From Pseudanabaena sp. M53BS1SP1A06MG (lineage in GTDB: Bacteria; Cyanobacteriota; Cyanobacteriia; Pseudanabaenales; Pseudanabaenaceae): 64,000 nucleotides of DNA. This document shows positions 18,634 to 29,778 of the stretch, piece by piece; the first letter of the stretch is position 1; each line of letters begins with the position of its first letter. The position numbers were made by a program, and so were the translations under genes. The notes beneath the pieces are model-generated. The model had not been told where the DNA came from and searched no databases. It saw nothing but the letters and a program-made list of their open reading frames with translations. The DNA lies in NCBI GenBank assembly GCA_020404105.1, contig JADBWH010000072.1:1-64000 (forward strand), read 5' to 3'.

Positions 18634-20415
18634 ATGATTGGTCAGTTACTAGATGGGCGCTATCGCATTGCTAGCAAGTTAGGGGAGGGTGGCTTTGGGC
18701 ATACATATTTAGCCAATGATACACGTATACCCAATGAGCCACTTTGTGTGGTTAAGCACTTAAAGCCAGTTAGTGATGATCGCGAATATCTCAAAGTATC
18801 CAATCGTCTGTTTACTAGTGAGGCTCAAATCCTTGCAAAGTTAGGCGATCACGATCGCATTCCACGTTTACTTGCCTATTTTGAGCAAGCAGGGGAATTT
18901 TATTTAGTAGAAGAATTTGTCGAGGGACGATCACTAGAACTGGAATTAGTACGCGGCTATCGGATGGGTGAAGCCCAAGTAATTCAAATATTGGACGATT
19001 TATTAAGTATTTTGGAATATATCCATGGTCAAGGGGTAATTCATCGTGATCTAAAGCCAGATAATATTATTCGTCGCAAATCTGACGGTAAATTTGTACT
19101 GATCGATTTTGGGGCGATTAAACAGGTACAAAATCAGATGACACAGGAGGGGCAAACTGTTGCCACCGTAGCCATCGGGACTTTAGGTTATATGCCCAGT
19201 GAGCAAGCTCAAGGTAAGCCGCGTCCGAGTAGTGATTTATATGCGATCGGGGTTATTGGCATTCAAGCACTCACAGGTTTACCACCCCGTGAGTTGCAGG
19301 AAGATTACCAAACGGGGGAATTAATCTGGCAGCATCTTGTCCCCAATAAAACAGGGCTAGTTGAGGTATTAACCAAGATGACTCGCTATCACTACAAAGA
19401 TCGCTACGAATCGGCGGTGGAGATCCGCAAAGTTTTAGCAACTCTAGGCTCACATCATTTACCAACCCATCAATCGGTACAGTCTACTAATGGTATTCAG
19501 TCCACGGTCGTGAGTACCAACTATGATTTAGGGACTGAGTTATTGCCTAAAGTTCCGCCGACTCAGCCCTATAATCCTGCGATCGCTCCAAACCCAATTC
19601 CATCTATTCAACCTTTAATCCAACCCTTACCTGCCTCGACTACACCCTTACCGCCACCCACCACTCCCGTTAATCTACATCCTGTGCCATCCGAAAATCC
19701 GCCACAGTATACGGTGCAGGTATCTACGCCCGATCAAACTGGTGATAATAAAGGCAGTAAGGGCTTATGGATTGCGGTTTGGGTAGCTGCCTTTGCTACT
19801 GCGGTCGCGATCGGTGCTTTAATGGCTACTCTTAAGGCCTCTAACAACTTGAATCCTGTCGCTAATAACCCAAAACCTACAGTCACCCCCAGTCAAAATA
19901 CTACATCTGCCACTAGTTCCTCAACGTCTATTGAGACTGCTAGTCCTACTGCGAATCCTAAGACTTCTCCCTCTGCTACAGTTAACCCCACACCTAGCCA
20001 GACAAATGCAAATAAAAAAAATGAGATCGCGCCTTTATCGGAGTCAGAAGCCGTAGATCTTGTGAATAATTTAGTAGCAGCTAAAAATCAAATATTTGCC
20101 CCACCATTTGATCGACAACTATTAGCAGAATTTACTACAGGCGAAGCCTACGAAAAACGCAAAGGTTCGATTGACTGGCTGCAAAGTAATAATGCTTTTT
20201 ATAGTTATGGTGACTTTAAGGTAAGCCGCGCAGGATCGTTTGGAATTCAAGATAATCAGGCAAATGTAACGGTCGAAATTTTTGAAAGTCCCACCCTCTA
20301 TGTCAATGGCAGAATTGATCAATCACAATCACAGCCGTCACGAGGACGCTATGTTTGCACATTCCTTTTTGAAAATGGTAGGTGGAAAGTGTCAAATCTA
20401 ACTAAGGTAGACTAA
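18634..20415 (+). CDS. Serine/threonine protein kinase with TM segment and extracytoplasmic C-terminal domain
   Basis: 593 residues. The Hanks-type kinase domain (about 11-270) has GEGGFGHTYLA, the ATP-binding Lys in VVKHLK, catalytic HRDLKPDNI and metal-binding DFG (LIDFGAIKQ). A Pro-rich linker (about 300-365) leads to one transmembrane helix (LWIAVWVAAFATAVAIGALM, about 379-400). A Ser/Thr/Pro-rich spacer then leads to a C-terminal domain (about 465-593) that resembles the IMS/ARC6-type domain found in several cyanobacterial proteins (EAVDLVNNLVAAKNQIF ... YVCTFLFENGRWKVSNL). It is likely a membrane-bound kinase sensing outside conditions. Confidence 0.92.
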   Translation: MIGQLLDGRYRIASKLGEGGFGHTYLANDTRIPNEPLCVVKHLKPVSDDREYLKVSNRLFTSEAQILAKLGDHDRIPRLLAYFEQAGEFYLVEEFVEGRSLELELVRGYRMGEAQVIQILDDLLSILEYIHGQGVIHRDLKPDNIIRRKSDGKFVLIDFGAIKQVQNQMTQEGQTVATVAIGTLGYMPSEQAQGKPRPSSDLYAIGVIGIQALTGLPPRELQEDYQTGELIWQHLVPNKTGLVEVLTKMTRYHYKDRYESAVEIRKVLATLGSHHLPTHQSVQSTNGIQSTVVSTNYDLGTELLPKVPPTQPYNPAIAPNPIPSIQPLIQPLPASTTPLPPPTTPVNLHPVPSENPPQYTVQVSTPDQTGDNKGSKGLWIAVWVAAFATAVAIGALMATLKASNNLNPVANNPKPTVTPSQNTTSATSSSTSIETASPTANPKTSPSATVNPTPSQTNANKKNEIAPLSESEAVDLVNNLVAAKNQIFAPPFDRQLLAEFTTGEAYEKRKGSIDWLQSNNAFYSYGDFKVSRAGSFGIQDNQANVTVEIFESPTLYVNGRIDQSQSQPSRGRYVCTFLFENGRWKVSNLTKVD

Positions 20416-20981
20416 CACAGGAGTTAGACTGCACTATCCCCAGATTTGCTTTGATCGCTCCCAACAATGTGCAAACATTCTAAACAAGCGAACAAAGACT
20501 TATCATTTTGAAATTATCTGTCACCCTTCGCTTTGATTGTGATAATGCGAGTTCAGGATAATTTGAAACAGGCTTTGAGATAGGGTTTGCTACGCAAATC
20601 CTATCTCAAAGCCCAAAAGTAAAAGCCTTGCTTAGTAAGGCTTTTAAAATTTGCCAGCTTAACCCGAACTGACGTTGTGATACCGCGTTACCTTGTATCA
20701 CAACTGTTTTGAGTATGCTTAATCTTGGTTAAATATATTAATTTTGGAAATCACTATATTATTAAGTGTACGTTAACGATAGCGAAAAATCGCGTTGTCG
20801 AACTTACGTTAAATGTATTGAATTTCATAACTAGAATTTGGGTATTGTTTTTTATATAGCTCAAATCCTAGAAGCCTCTAGTTGAATTATGGTGATGTTT
20901 TTCAGCAATTGAGCAACAAAAACATTACAACATGGGACTAATTACTCAAGCTAGGACTCAATAAACTGAAGAGAGAATTGT
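20416..20981. other. Intergenic region with a family 2 repeat
   Basis: After the kinase stop this holds a family 2 repeat (20544-20676). The rest (20677-20981) is AT-rich leader sequence of the M48 protease gene. No gene seen. Confidence 0.6.
20544..20676 (+). repeat. Family 2 MITE-like repeat, shorter copy
   Basis: It starts AATGCGAGTTCAGGATAATT, holds two hairpins (CTTTGAGATAGG...CCTATCTCAAAG and AAAGCCTTGC...AAGGCTTTT) and ends GCTTAACCCGAACTGACGTT. The ends form an imperfect terminal inverted repeat. It lacks about 14 bases of the second hairpin found in the other copies. Confidence 0.85.
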
Positions 20982-22715
20982 ATGTCCACACCAGAATCAG
21001 AATCTCCTCATAAGGCAGGGCGTGCTAATCAAGTTGGCGCAAGCATTGTTACTGCCAAAATTGCAGGTAATCTTGCCCTTGCCTCTAGTATCACGATCGC
21101 CCTGCTTGTGGGGATTGTATTTTCCCTAGTCACGGCAACAATTTTTATCGTCAATAGCCCCAATCCGATCCTTGGATTTGGCGTTGCGGTAATTGTCACT
21201 GTTTTAGTCAATGCGATCATCTTCTTTGTCTCGCCTTGGATCATGGACTTGACCCAAGGCTGGCTCTATCACACCCGATGGGTCAATCTCGCAGAAATTG
21301 AACGCCTCAGTCCTGAATCAGCCCGCACCATTCAACGTGTTTGCAATCTCAAAAAGATTACCCAACCACGTTTAGGGATTATTGATGATAACAATCCGAC
21401 TGCTTTTACCTATGGGGCTTTGCCTAATAGCGCTCGTCTAGTGGTTAGTGCAGGTTTATTCAAATATCTCGATGATGACGAAGCCGCCACAGTCTATGCC
21501 CATGAGCTAGGACATATCGTCCATTGGGACTTTGCGGTAATGACCGTTGCTTCGACATTGGTGCAAATTACTTATTTGCTCTATGTCACGATTCGCGAAG
21601 TTGGCAAAAAAATTAATGACGAACGGGCAGAAAATGCCGCGATGATCACTGCCTTTATTGCCTACGGCTTTTATATCGTCGGCACGTATTTGCTGCTCTA
21701 TCTATCGCGCACTAGAGAATATTTTGCTGACCATTTCGCCGCCGAGCAAACGGGCAACCCCAATGCTTTGTCACGTGCTTTGGTGAAAATTGCCTATGGC
21801 ATCGTCCAAGAAACGGAGAAATCAAAAGAACCAAGTCGCCTCATGCAAGGTACTCGCGCTCTTGGTATCTATGATGCTAAGGCAGCAGCTTCTACAGGTA
21901 CTGTCTATCAAATTTCATCTTCTCCAGAAAAAATTGGTCGTCTCTTCCTTTGGGATTTGTTTAATCCTTGGGGTTGGTGGATGGAGCTAAACTCGACCCA
22001 TCCGCTCACGGGCAAGCGAGTACGCGCTCTCAGTAACTATGCTGAGCAGCTTGGGTTAGATATGGAGTTTGATATGGGGCGTGTAGTTGCTGAGGGTAAT
22101 CACCTCGACCAAAAACGCCTCTATGGAACTTTCTATCAAGATGTTTTGCTCTATGGTGCAGAATTCATTGCGATTATCCTTGGTTTGGCGATCGGTGCAG
22201 TTCTATTTAATAGTATTGGCGGCTTAAAAGCATTTGTGGCGATTCCATTGTTATTGCTAGGTGCAGTGATGCTCTTTAAGCGATCCGTCATGTATCCCAG
22301 TTCCAAAAATGCGCCAGCAACTGATGTAATCACCCTGATGTCCGATGCCTATGCTAGCCCTCTGCGTGGTCAACCTGTGCAACTGGAAGGAACTCTGATC
22401 GGTCGTGGCGATGCAGGTTATGTGTTTGGCTCCGATCTGAAGTTACAGGACAAATCAGGGCTGATGTATCTGCTCTATGCATCCCGTTGGGGACCTTTTG
22501 GTAATTTCTTTTTTGGTATGAAGCGGGTACAGGGTTTGATTGGCATGGAAACTACTGCTAAGGGTTGGTTCCGTCGTGGTATTGCCTCTTGGATGGATTT
22601 AGAACTTCTATCTACTGCTAATGGCAATAAAGTATCCAGTCATCCCGCCTTTTGGGGACTAATCTGGTCAATTATCTTTTTAGCGATCGGGGCATTGCTA
22701 TTTCTTGCTAAGTAG
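20982..22715 (+). CDS. Membrane M48-family zinc metalloprotease (HtpX-like)
   Basis: 577 residues. The zinc site HELGH is at 174-178, with the third ligand Glu likely in the later REYFADHFAAE segment. Two membrane segments precede it (about 30-55 and 62-82), others lie around the catalytic domain, and a further hydrophobic pair near 395-435 and a C-terminal helix follow. This is the architecture of membrane M48 proteases that clear damaged membrane proteins. An extra region (about 445-550; MSDAYASPLRGQPVQLEGTL...) is longer than HtpX and typical of a cyanobacterial subgroup. It is followed by a shared terminator with lnt. Confidence 0.88.
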   Translation: MSTPESESPHKAGRANQVGASIVTAKIAGNLALASSITIALLVGIVFSLVTATIFIVNSPNPILGFGVAVIVTVLVNAIIFFVSPWIMDLTQGWLYHTRWVNLAEIERLSPESARTIQRVCNLKKITQPRLGIIDDNNPTAFTYGALPNSARLVVSAGLFKYLDDDEAATVYAHELGHIVHWDFAVMTVASTLVQITYLLYVTIREVGKKINDERAENAAMITAFIAYGFYIVGTYLLLYLSRTREYFADHFAAEQTGNPNALSRALVKIAYGIVQETEKSKEPSRLMQGTRALGIYDAKAAASTGTVYQISSSPEKIGRLFLWDLFNPWGWWMELNSTHPLTGKRVRALSNYAEQLGLDMEFDMGRVVAEGNHLDQKRLYGTFYQDVLLYGAEFIAIILGLAIGAVLFNSIGGLKAFVAIPLLLLGAVMLFKRSVMYPSSKNAPATDVITLMSDAYASPLRGQPVQLEGTLIGRGDAGYVFGSDLKLQDKSGLMYLLYASRWGPFGNFFFGMKRVQGLIGMETTAKGWFRRGIASWMDLELLSTANGNKVSSHPAFWGLIWSIIFLAIGALLFLAK

Positions 22716-22768
22716 CTCAGCATAGTTACAAACCCAGATTGTTTAGCCGATTGCTACGCAGGCGAAGC

Positions 22769-22809
22769 AAACAAAGAGAGTCGGCGCAATGCGCCGACTC
22801 TCTTTGTTT
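22769..22809. terminator. Bidirectional terminator between M48 gene and lnt
   Basis: An almost perfect hairpin (AAACAAAGAGAGTCGGCGCA / TGCGCCGACTCTCTTTGTT) lies between convergent genes. It overlaps the lnt stop codon. Confidence 0.85.
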
Positions 22810-24400
22810 AGGCAAAACGATGTTTGGCATAGATCACAATGCTAGTAATGCAGAACAAAGGTGTTAACCAATCACCCCACATGACATATAGAGTCTTGGT
22901 ATCGCGCAAATAAACCGTTTCTAAATGGGTTTCATAGGTATTCACATCCGATAGCCAAACCGTGCGCCCATTGGGATCGACAAAGCCTGAATAGCCTGTA
23001 TTAGTTGACCTCACTGCCCAGCGATCGCTTTCGATCGCTCTTGCCACATCTTGAGCATGGTGTTGTGCTGACATATAGGAAGCGAAATGAGCATTATTAG
23101 ACGCTGAGAGAATTAAGCGACCACCTGCGGCAGTTTGAAATCTGAAAGTGGCAGGATAAGCAGATTCGTAACAAATGCCAACGATAAAACGTCCCCAAGG
23201 TGTATCGACCAGTTGTTCGCTGGAACCTGCTTCTACTTCGCCTCGTAATGGGGATAGACGCTTGATTAAACTTCCTAAAATTGGTTTAAAGGGAATATAT
23301 TCCCCAACAGGAACGAGCCGCACCTTGTCATACTGTCCGAGGATTTTATTAGAACCATCGATCAGAAAGAGGCTATTCGTATAGTTATTCGGATCTTCAG
23401 TATTAGGATTGCGCGTTTTGCCAAAGCCTCCTAACCAGACTGGAACACGATATTTCTCGACTACTTGATCGAAAGGTTCACGTCTGGCATCGTAATTGGG
23501 ATAGAGAAAAGAAATTGCTGTTTCAGGGGTGACGATCATTTCTGCACCTGACAGCGCTAGTTTCTCATAGCCTTTAGTGTAGTTATTAACGGCGATTTCC
23601 CATCCTTTAGGCTTTACCGTCAACGCATTAGGAAAATTCCCTTGAATGATGCCTGCTTTAATTGCTTGAGCGTTGGTGCTGATCATGCGATCGCTTTGCA
23701 TTTCCCATGCACCATAGCCCGACATCGCTAATAAAATCACAATTGCGGCGATCGCATAGCGCCATTGCTTAGCCCAATTTAGTAAAACTATGGACTGCTT
23801 TTGTTGGTTCCACAATGGTTGGCGATCGCGCCAAGGTTTATGTAATAGGGTTTCTGCTAATAATCCATTAATTACCACAATTGCGGAAGTCATCGTCTGT
23901 TGTCCAGAGAGTCGGCTAATTTGGAGCAACAGCAAGTCATGGGGACTCTGGGTATAGCCTAAGGCTGTCCAATAAAGTGGTCCCCAACTCCAGACAATTT
24001 CCAATCCACTAAAGATCGCGCAAGCAATTATAATCCGACTGGGAACATTCAGTTTGTGGGTAAGTAAAGACATTCCACCTGCCCATAGTCCTGATAGTAC
24101 GGCTCCCCATGCTGTAATCAATATCCAAACTAATGTCGCAATCCAAAAGCTAGTCCACCAAGGTACGCCCATCCATTCCATCGGATGCACTGATGTAATC
24201 CAAAATAACGCCATGCCGTGATAGCAAAATCCCCATACTGCGCCCATGGCGATCGCACTTTTGACTTTTAGCTTCTGAGCCAGCATCCAGAGAGGAATGA
24301 GCGCTATCCATGCTAGCCACCATTGACTAAAGGGATCGGGCGTAAGCCCCATGAGTACACCACCAAGGGCAGCAAATAGAAGGTTTTGCAAATTTCTCAT
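22808..24400 (-). CDS. lnt: Apolipoprotein N-acyltransferase
   Basis: Lnt adds the third acyl chain to the N-terminal Cys of lipoproteins in the inner membrane. 530 residues: a polytopic N-terminal membrane domain (about 1-235) followed by a nitrilase domain. The catalytic triad is present as E293 (VTPETAISF), K359 (YDKVRLVPVGEY) and C410 (VGICYESAYP). The C-terminal membrane helix is at about 505-525. Length matches the family. It is monocistronic. Confidence 0.96.
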   Translation of the reverse strand: MRNLQNLLFAALGGVLMGLTPDPFSQWWLAWIALIPLWMLAQKLKVKSAIAMGAVWGFCYHGMALFWITSVHPMEWMGVPWWTSFWIATLVWILITAWGAVLSGLWAGGMSLLTHKLNVPSRIIIACAIFSGLEIVWSWGPLYWTALGYTQSPHDLLLLQISRLSGQQTMTSAIVVINGLLAETLLHKPWRDRQPLWNQQKQSIVLLNWAKQWRYAIAAIVILLAMSGYGAWEMQSDRMISTNAQAIKAGIIQGNFPNALTVKPKGWEIAVNNYTKGYEKLALSGAEMIVTPETAISFLYPNYDARREPFDQVVEKYRVPVWLGGFGKTRNPNTEDPNNYTNSLFLIDGSNKILGQYDKVRLVPVGEYIPFKPILGSLIKRLSPLRGEVEAGSSEQLVDTPWGRFIVGICYESAYPATFRFQTAAGGRLILSASNNAHFASYMSAQHHAQDVARAIESDRWAVRSTNTGYSGFVDPNGRTVWLSDVNTYETHLETVYLRDTKTLYVMWGDWLTPLFCITSIVIYAKHRFA

Positions 24401-24478
24401 AGGAACTAATTTTCAGTGCTGAAGTGTTTGTTAGGAGGATGTTGTCGGGGATTAGTTTTTTAGGATTTAGGCGATCGC

Positions 24479-25117
24479 TCACAATCCATACAAATCCTTA
24501 AACCATTTCACAAATTTCTGAGCATTAGGATGTTGTGGATCAAGAACCGTTTCTTTAACGGCTTGATGCAATTGCCTACCTGGAGGATCTTGCCAAGCGA
24601 GCCAAGTGTAAATATTGGCTTTGTCATATTGTACTTCTGTCAGTTTCGCGCCCCTGTTTATTGCTTCTTGGACTGATGATTGAGCAAATTGCCATAGTGG
24701 TTCGTTGTCGTCAGGAATCATATAGGCTAAAAAAGTCTCTAACATCCCTCGCTGAAAATTGTCAGGCATCAGCCAAACTCCAAATCTAAGCTCTTTTGTG
24801 ACTTCGCAAATTAAGCCATCTTCGGGCAATTCATTAGGCAAATTTGGAATACTAGCTTGACATCGATTTCTGATGCTTTCCCAACGACCAAGAGGATTGT
24901 CATCCGCATCAATAATTACGCCAAGTTGAGACAGAGAAGATTCTTTTAAGCGAGGTTTAAGCTGATTTAATAATTTCGGATATCCTCCGCATGAATGAAT
25001 ATGAGGAATGAGAGGATCGTCTTGAGTCCATGCCACGCCATTTTTTTCAATTAATTCAGGGATTACACGCTTATCGTCATCTCCTTCCACAAGCAAGAGC
25101 CTTGTTTTTATACTCAT
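24479..25117 (-). CDS. DUF3226 (Toprim-like) protein, partner of the upstream ATPase
   Basis: 212 residues. The start LLLVEGDDDKRVIPEL supplies the Toprim Glu, and GVIIDADDNPLGRW supplies the DxD acidic motif. A Trp-rich end (YTWLAWQDPPGRQLHQAV) is also typical of DUF3226. Toprim domains cut or join nucleic acid phosphodiesters. In OLD-family nucleases the Toprim lies in the same chain as an AAA ATPase, but here it is a separate gene three bases downstream of an ATPase. The pair is a plausible OLD-like nuclease and possible anti-phage module (inference). It is the last gene of a metH-ATPase-DUF3226 run. Confidence 0.85.
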   Translation of the reverse strand: MSIKTRLLLVEGDDDKRVIPELIEKNGVAWTQDDPLIPHIHSCGGYPKLLNQLKPRLKESSLSQLGVIIDADDNPLGRWESIRNRCQASIPNLPNELPEDGLICEVTKELRFGVWLMPDNFQRGMLETFLAYMIPDDNEPLWQFAQSSVQEAINRGAKLTEVQYDKANIYTWLAWQDPPGRQLHQAVKETVLDPQHPNAQKFVKWFKDLYGL

Positions 25118-25120
25118 GGC

Positions 25121-26197
25121 TTAGCGCACCTCGATCCCTTCTTCAGCCGCGATCGCAATTTCATCTTCAGTAAAGACAATACTGTGAGTTTTCCCTTTTT
25201 CAACTCGATGAATCATAATCCCATCTTCACTAGGATTTTCAGCATTGGCGATATCTGCTAAACTCTTCCAGCAGTCATTGCTATGAGTAGTCGCAAAAAT
25301 TTGTACATTAAGTCGTTTTGCCGTTTCCCATAGCATTTCCCACATGTCAGGCATCACCGTAAAGTGTAGTCCTGTATCGATTTCATCTATCAACAAAACT
25401 CCATTTTTTGCATTAACAATTGCTAAAGCAAGCCCTAACATCCGCCACATTCCATCGCCCATGCTACCAATTGGTATGCGTTGATTGTCAGGTGTTTGGA
25501 CAATAAAACTACCGCGTGTCCCTTTATACGCATTCTTGCCAATAAGGGACGCAATTCGTTTTATGCGAGGTTCAATAATTTGTAAAGCTTGAATAACGAG
25601 ATCTTCTTCTGGTGTAAGTACCATATCTTCAAATAAATCAAGTGCTTTTTCAGCAGTCAATGATGATGAATTGACAAACTGGATATTTGACTTGCTGTGA
25701 TTCAAAGTGTTGATTGCAGATCTTAGTATTTTTATGGATAGCATTCCTTCTGAAGAAAGTTTCAATGGTGTTTCAACTTCCATTAAGCTTATTAATCGTT
25801 TGAGACATAAGAATAGTGATTCTTGATCTACTAAATCTGTATGTGTTTTTATGTTTTTAATAGAAACGATTAGCTCTGCTTGTCTGTCATCCAGACTTTC
25901 TCCACTAATCGTAAATTTACTATCAATATCAAGATGGTGGTTATAAAAAAGATGCCGAACTATCAAGTTTTTGTCTTGATATTCATCACCTATAGCATAC
26001 TCACTTCTATTGGTAATTATTTCCTCTAGTATTTCAAAATCAGAAGTAAATGTTGCATTAAGAAGTAATTGTAGTGCTTCTAAAATAGAAGTTTTGCCAC
26101 TGTTGTTAGTACCAACAATGAGATTTAACTTTCCTAGTTGTCCCATCTCAAAGGATGGGAAGCAACGGAAGTTTTCGATTTTAAGGGATTTCAGCAT
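25121..26197 (-). CDS. AAA/SMC-like ATPase (AAA_21/OLD type)
   Basis: 358 residues. The N-terminus is ENFRCFPSFE, then Walker A GTNNSGKTS at about 30-38. Late in the chain are an ABC-like signature region (GSMGDGMWRMLGLALAI), Walker B (GVLLIDEIDTGLHF) and the His switch (QIFATTHSNDCW). This is the single-chain ATPase of the OLD/RecF-like group without a C-terminal Toprim. The downstream gene, only three bases away, supplies a Toprim-like domain. It starts 17 bases after metH on the same strand and may use its transcript. Confidence 0.88.
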   Translation of the reverse strand: MLKSLKIENFRCFPSFEMGQLGKLNLIVGTNNSGKTSILEALQLLLNATFTSDFEILEEIITNRSEYAIGDEYQDKNLIVRHLFYNHHLDIDSKFTISGESLDDRQAELIVSIKNIKTHTDLVDQESLFLCLKRLISLMEVETPLKLSSEGMLSIKILRSAINTLNHSKSNIQFVNSSSLTAEKALDLFEDMVLTPEEDLVIQALQIIEPRIKRIASLIGKNAYKGTRGSFIVQTPDNQRIPIGSMGDGMWRMLGLALAIVNAKNGVLLIDEIDTGLHFTVMPDMWEMLWETAKRLNVQIFATTHSNDCWKSLADIANAENPSEDGIMIHRVEKGKTHSIVFTEDEIAIAAEEGIEVR

Positions 26198-26214
26198 AAT
26201 TGAATACCAATTTT

Positions 26215-29200
26215 TTAAGCACTGAAATATTTAGCAGTATGGTGATGCACAATCAAAGCAGTCGTTGACTGTTCAGGATAGAGTTGTTCGCTTTCATCCA
26301 TTACTAGATCCACACACTTCGCATCAAGCAAATCGAGCAGCTTGTACTGATCCTGCATATTTGGACAGGCGGGATAGCCAAAACTGTAGCGAGAGCCATG
26401 ATAACGCTGGGCGAGAATATCGCGGATATTATAAGGATCTTCCGTACCAAAGCCGAGTTCATGACGAATACGTGTATGTGTCCATTCCGCCACTGCTTCC
26501 GCCATCTGCACCGCTAAGCCGTGAAAATAGAGGTAATCGGTATATTGATTCGCCTTAAATAGTCCTTGAGCAAACTCGGTGGCAATATGTCCAACGGTGA
26601 CAGCCTGTAATGGCAAGACATCAACGATTCCTGATTCCTTGGGAGAGAAGAAATCGGCAATACAGAGACGGCGTTGAGACTTTTGGCGAGGGAACACAAA
26701 GGAATTGATTGGCTCAGCGTTCTTAATATTGTCGATATCTTGAGGATTGTAAACATAGACCGTATTTCCTTCTGCAAGCACGGGGAAATAGCCATAGACT
26801 GAGGTTGGCGCTAGTAACTTCTCATTGATGATCCGATCTTTCCATGTGTGTAGAATTGGATAGACAGTTTCTTGAAGGAATAGATCGTATTCTTCGCGAG
26901 GCTGACCTTGAGGCTTGCGGAATTGCCATTGACCTGCAAAGAGTGCTTGCAAATCGAGATTCCAGAATAGTTCCTCAATGGGAATATCTGCACCTTTCAA
27001 GATCTTGGTTCCCCAGAAGGGAGGCGTGGGACGGGGGATATCGGTAGCGACCGCATCAGAACGACCAGTATCTAAATAACGTTCCGCAAGCGCTGCCTCT
27101 TTTTTCGCCTTATCCTCAGCCGCAGTGGTGGCACTTTCTGGCGAATCTAGCACTTCATCGAGAGCAAGATTCTCATCCAAGAAGCCCTTAGTATCTTCCC
27201 ATTTGCCCTCAGCCTTGGCTGGCATATACTTGTCCATAAAGTTGAGGTCAGAGAAGGCATCTTTTCCGTAAATGACCTTGCCGTTATAGACATTCTGACA
27301 ATCATTGTAGACAAATTTGGGTGTTAGCGCTGCGCCGCCGAGAATGACGGGAACTGTGATACCGCGATTGTTAAATTCCTGTAGGTTATCTTTCATGAAG
27401 GCTGTGGATTTGACCAGCAAGCCACTCATGGCAATGCAATCAGCCTTGCATTCTTCATAGGCTTGAATGATGTTCTCCACCGATTGCTTGATGCCGATAT
27501 TGACAACTTTGTAACCATTGTTGGAGAGAATGATATCGACAAGGTTTTTACCAATATCATGAACATCTCCTTTGACAGTGGCAATCAGAAATACGCCTTT
27601 ATTGGAACCTTCGGCTTTCTCCATGAACTTCTCTAGAAAAGCAACTGCTGATTTCATGGTTTCGGCGGATTGCAACACAAAGGGAAGTTGCATCTGTCCC
27701 GAGCCAAAGAGTTCGCCCACTACTTTCATGCCATCAAGGAGGAATTGATTAATGATTGTGAGAGGTTCGTAAGTTTTGAGTGCTTCGGTGAGTGCATCAT
27801 CTAAACCAATGCGATCGCCATCAATAATATGATTTTTAAGCTTTTCTTCAATGGAGAGATTGTCATCAACGACCTTAACGCGCTTTGCCGAAACCCCTTC
27901 AAAGAGCTTCGTAAATTCACCGAGGGGATCGTAGGTGCAGATATTGCCATCAAATTGACGCTGATCGTAGACTAGTTGGCGAGCTACTTCCAACTCCTTA
28001 TCGTTAATCCGATTGAGAGGAATAATCTTGCTGGCATGAACGATCGCGGAATCCATACCTGCTTTCATTGCTTCATGCAAGAACACCGAGTTAAGCACAA
28101 TCCGTGAAGCAGGACTCAAGCCGAATGAAACATTGGAAACCCCAAGTAAAATGTGGGTTTCGGGCATTGCTTCCTTAATACGGCGAATGGATTCAATCGT
28201 CGCGGCAGCATTTTGGCGATCCTCTTCGATACCTGTGGAAATGGGTAGAGCGAGGGTGTCAAAGAAGATCTCACTTGCGGGCATTCCTAATTCTTCGGTC
28301 GCCTGTTTGTACGCACGGGAAGCAATTTGGAACTTTTTGTCCGCAGTTCTTGCCATACCCTCTTCATCAATTGTGCCGATGACGATGCCTGCTCCGTATT
28401 GCTTAGCGAGGCTTACAACCTTACAGAAGCGTTCTTCTCCATCCTCATAGTTAGTGGAATTGAGAATACATTTACCGCCTGCAACCTTCAGCCCTGCTTC
28501 CATTTTTTCCCATTCGGTGGAGTCCAGCATTAGAGGCAAAGTCACGTTAGTGACGAGGCGAGAGACCAGTTCGTGCATATCGCGCACGCCATCGCGTCCC
28601 ACATAGTCCACGTTCACATCGAGAATATGTGCGCCTTCTTTTACTTGCGATCGCGCGATCGCCACCAGTCCATCCCAATCCTCAGCATTGAGTAGATCGC
28701 GAGTTTTCTTAGAACCGCTAGCATTTAATCTTTCACCGACAATTAGGAAAGAATTGTCTTGAATATAGGGCTGAGAGCTATAAATGGAAGCTGCCGAAGG
28801 AACGACTAGGGGTTTACGTTTTTTTGGCTTGAGGGTCTTCGCAGCATCGGCTAAAGCTTTGATATGCGATGGTCTTGTGCCGCAACAACCACCGATAATC
28901 TGTACTCCTAAATCTTCGACAAAGTGGGCTAGATGTCCTTTGAGATCATCGGGAGTGAGGCGATAAAAAGCTTGTCCGCCAACATTTTCGGGCAAGCCAG
29001 CGTTCGGTACACAGGACACCACAAAGGGAGAATGGGCGCTCAAATACTGCATATGCTCTTTCATCAGGTCGGGACCTGTGGCGCAGTTCAGCCCTAAGAT
29101 GTCGATGGGATAGGGTTCGAGAATGGTCACAACTGCGGAAATGTCTGAGCCAACGAGCATTGTGCCTGTGGTTTCCATCGTGACCGAAACCATCACAGGA

Positions 29201-29778
29201 ATACGGGGTTTGCCTTCGGCTGTTTTTTTATCAAAAAATGCCGCGATCGCATTGAGGGCTGACTTAATTTGCAGAACATCCTGACAGGTTTCCACAATTA
29301 ATAGATCCGCACCGCCATCGTACAGTCCCTCGATCTGCTCAATGAAGGCTTGCTTCATCGTATCGAAATCAATATGGAGCAGAGTTGGTAACTTGGTGGT
29401 TGGACCGATCGAACCTGCTACAAAACGGGGTTTCTCAGGTGTGGAAAATTCGGCAGCAACGGACTTAGCTAATTCCGTCGCCTTTTTGCTGAGTTCATAG
29501 GCGAGATGCCCCAAATTATATTCATTCAAGACAATCGACGTACCGCCAAAGGTATCCGTCTCAATCACATCGGCTCCTGCTTCTAAAAAGTCCCGATGCA
29601 CCCTAGCTACAGCCTCAGGCTTAGTCATCACTAGATACTCGTTACAACCCTCATACTCCACGCCGCCAAAATCTTCGGCGGTCAGATTTTGGACTTGCAA
29701 ATTTGTACCCATCGCACCATCAAAGACAATGACGGGGCGATCGCTGCTGTGAAGACGTTCCAGAAACAGACTGGTCAT
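26215..29778 (-). CDS. metH: Cobalamin-dependent methionine synthase
   Basis: MetH transfers the methyl of 5-methyltetrahydrofolate through methylcobalamin to homocysteine. The 1187-residue protein has all four modules. First is a homocysteine domain with zinc-binding GGCCGT (about 298-303). Then come a pterin-binding domain (starting around [16 protein letters not shown]), a B12 domain with DVHDIGKN (lower-ligand H740), and an activation domain (about 930-1187; [15 protein letters not shown]). Length is close to the usual 1200-1230. No cobalamin riboswitch is seen in the 270 bases upstream. Confidence 0.98.
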   Translation of the reverse strand: MTSLFLERLHSSDRPVIVFDGAMGTNLQVQNLTAEDFGGVEYEGCNEYLVMTKPEAVARVHRDFLEAGADVIETDTFGGTSIVLNEYNLGHLAYELSKKATELAKSVAAEFSTPEKPRFVAGSIGPTTKLPTLLHIDFDTMKQAFIEQIEGLYDGGADLLIVETCQDVLQIKSALNAIAAFFDKKTAEGKPRIPVMVSVTMETTGTMLVGSDISAVVTILEPYPIDILGLNCATGPDLMKEHMQYLSAHSPFVVSCVPNAGLPENVGGQAFYRLTPDDLKGHLAHFVEDLGVQIIGGCCGTRPSHIKALADAAKTLKPKKRKPLVVPSAASIYSSQPYIQDNSFLIVGERLNASGSKKTRDLLNAEDWDGLVAIARSQVKEGAHILDVNVDYVGRDGVRDMHELVSRLVTNVTLPLMLDSTEWEKMEAGLKVAGGKCILNSTNYEDGEERFCKVVSLAKQYGAGIVIGTIDEEGMARTADKKFQIASRAYKQATEELGMPASEIFFDTLALPISTGIEEDRQNAAATIESIRRIKEAMPETHILLGVSNVSFGLSPASRIVLNSVFLHEAMKAGMDSAIVHASKIIPLNRINDKELEVARQLVYDQRQFDGNICTYDPLGEFTKLFEGVSAKRVKVVDDNLSIEEKLKNHIIDGDRIGLDDALTEALKTYEPLTIINQFLLDGMKVVGELFGSGQMQLPFVLQSAETMKSAVAFLEKFMEKAEGSNKGVFLIATVKGDVHDIGKNLVDIILSNNGYKVVNIGIKQSVENIIQAYEECKADCIAMSGLLVKSTAFMKDNLQEFNNRGITVPVILGGAALTPKFVYNDCQNVYNGKVIYGKDAFSDLNFMDKYMPAKAEGKWEDTKGFLDENLALDEVLDSPESATTAAEDKAKKEAALAERYLDTGRSDAVATDIPRPTPPFWGTKILKGADIPIEELFWNLDLQALFAGQWQFRKPQGQPREEYDLFLQETVYPILHTWKDRIINEKLLAPTSVYGYFPVLAEGNTVYVYNPQDIDNIKNAEPINSFVFPRQKSQRRLCIADFFSPKESGIVDVLPLQAVTVGHIATEFAQGLFKANQYTDYLYFHGLAVQMAEAVAEWTHTRIRHELGFGTEDPYNIRDILAQRYHGSRYSFGYPACPNMQDQYKLLDLLDAKCVDLVMDESEQLYPEQSTTALIVHHHTAKYFSA

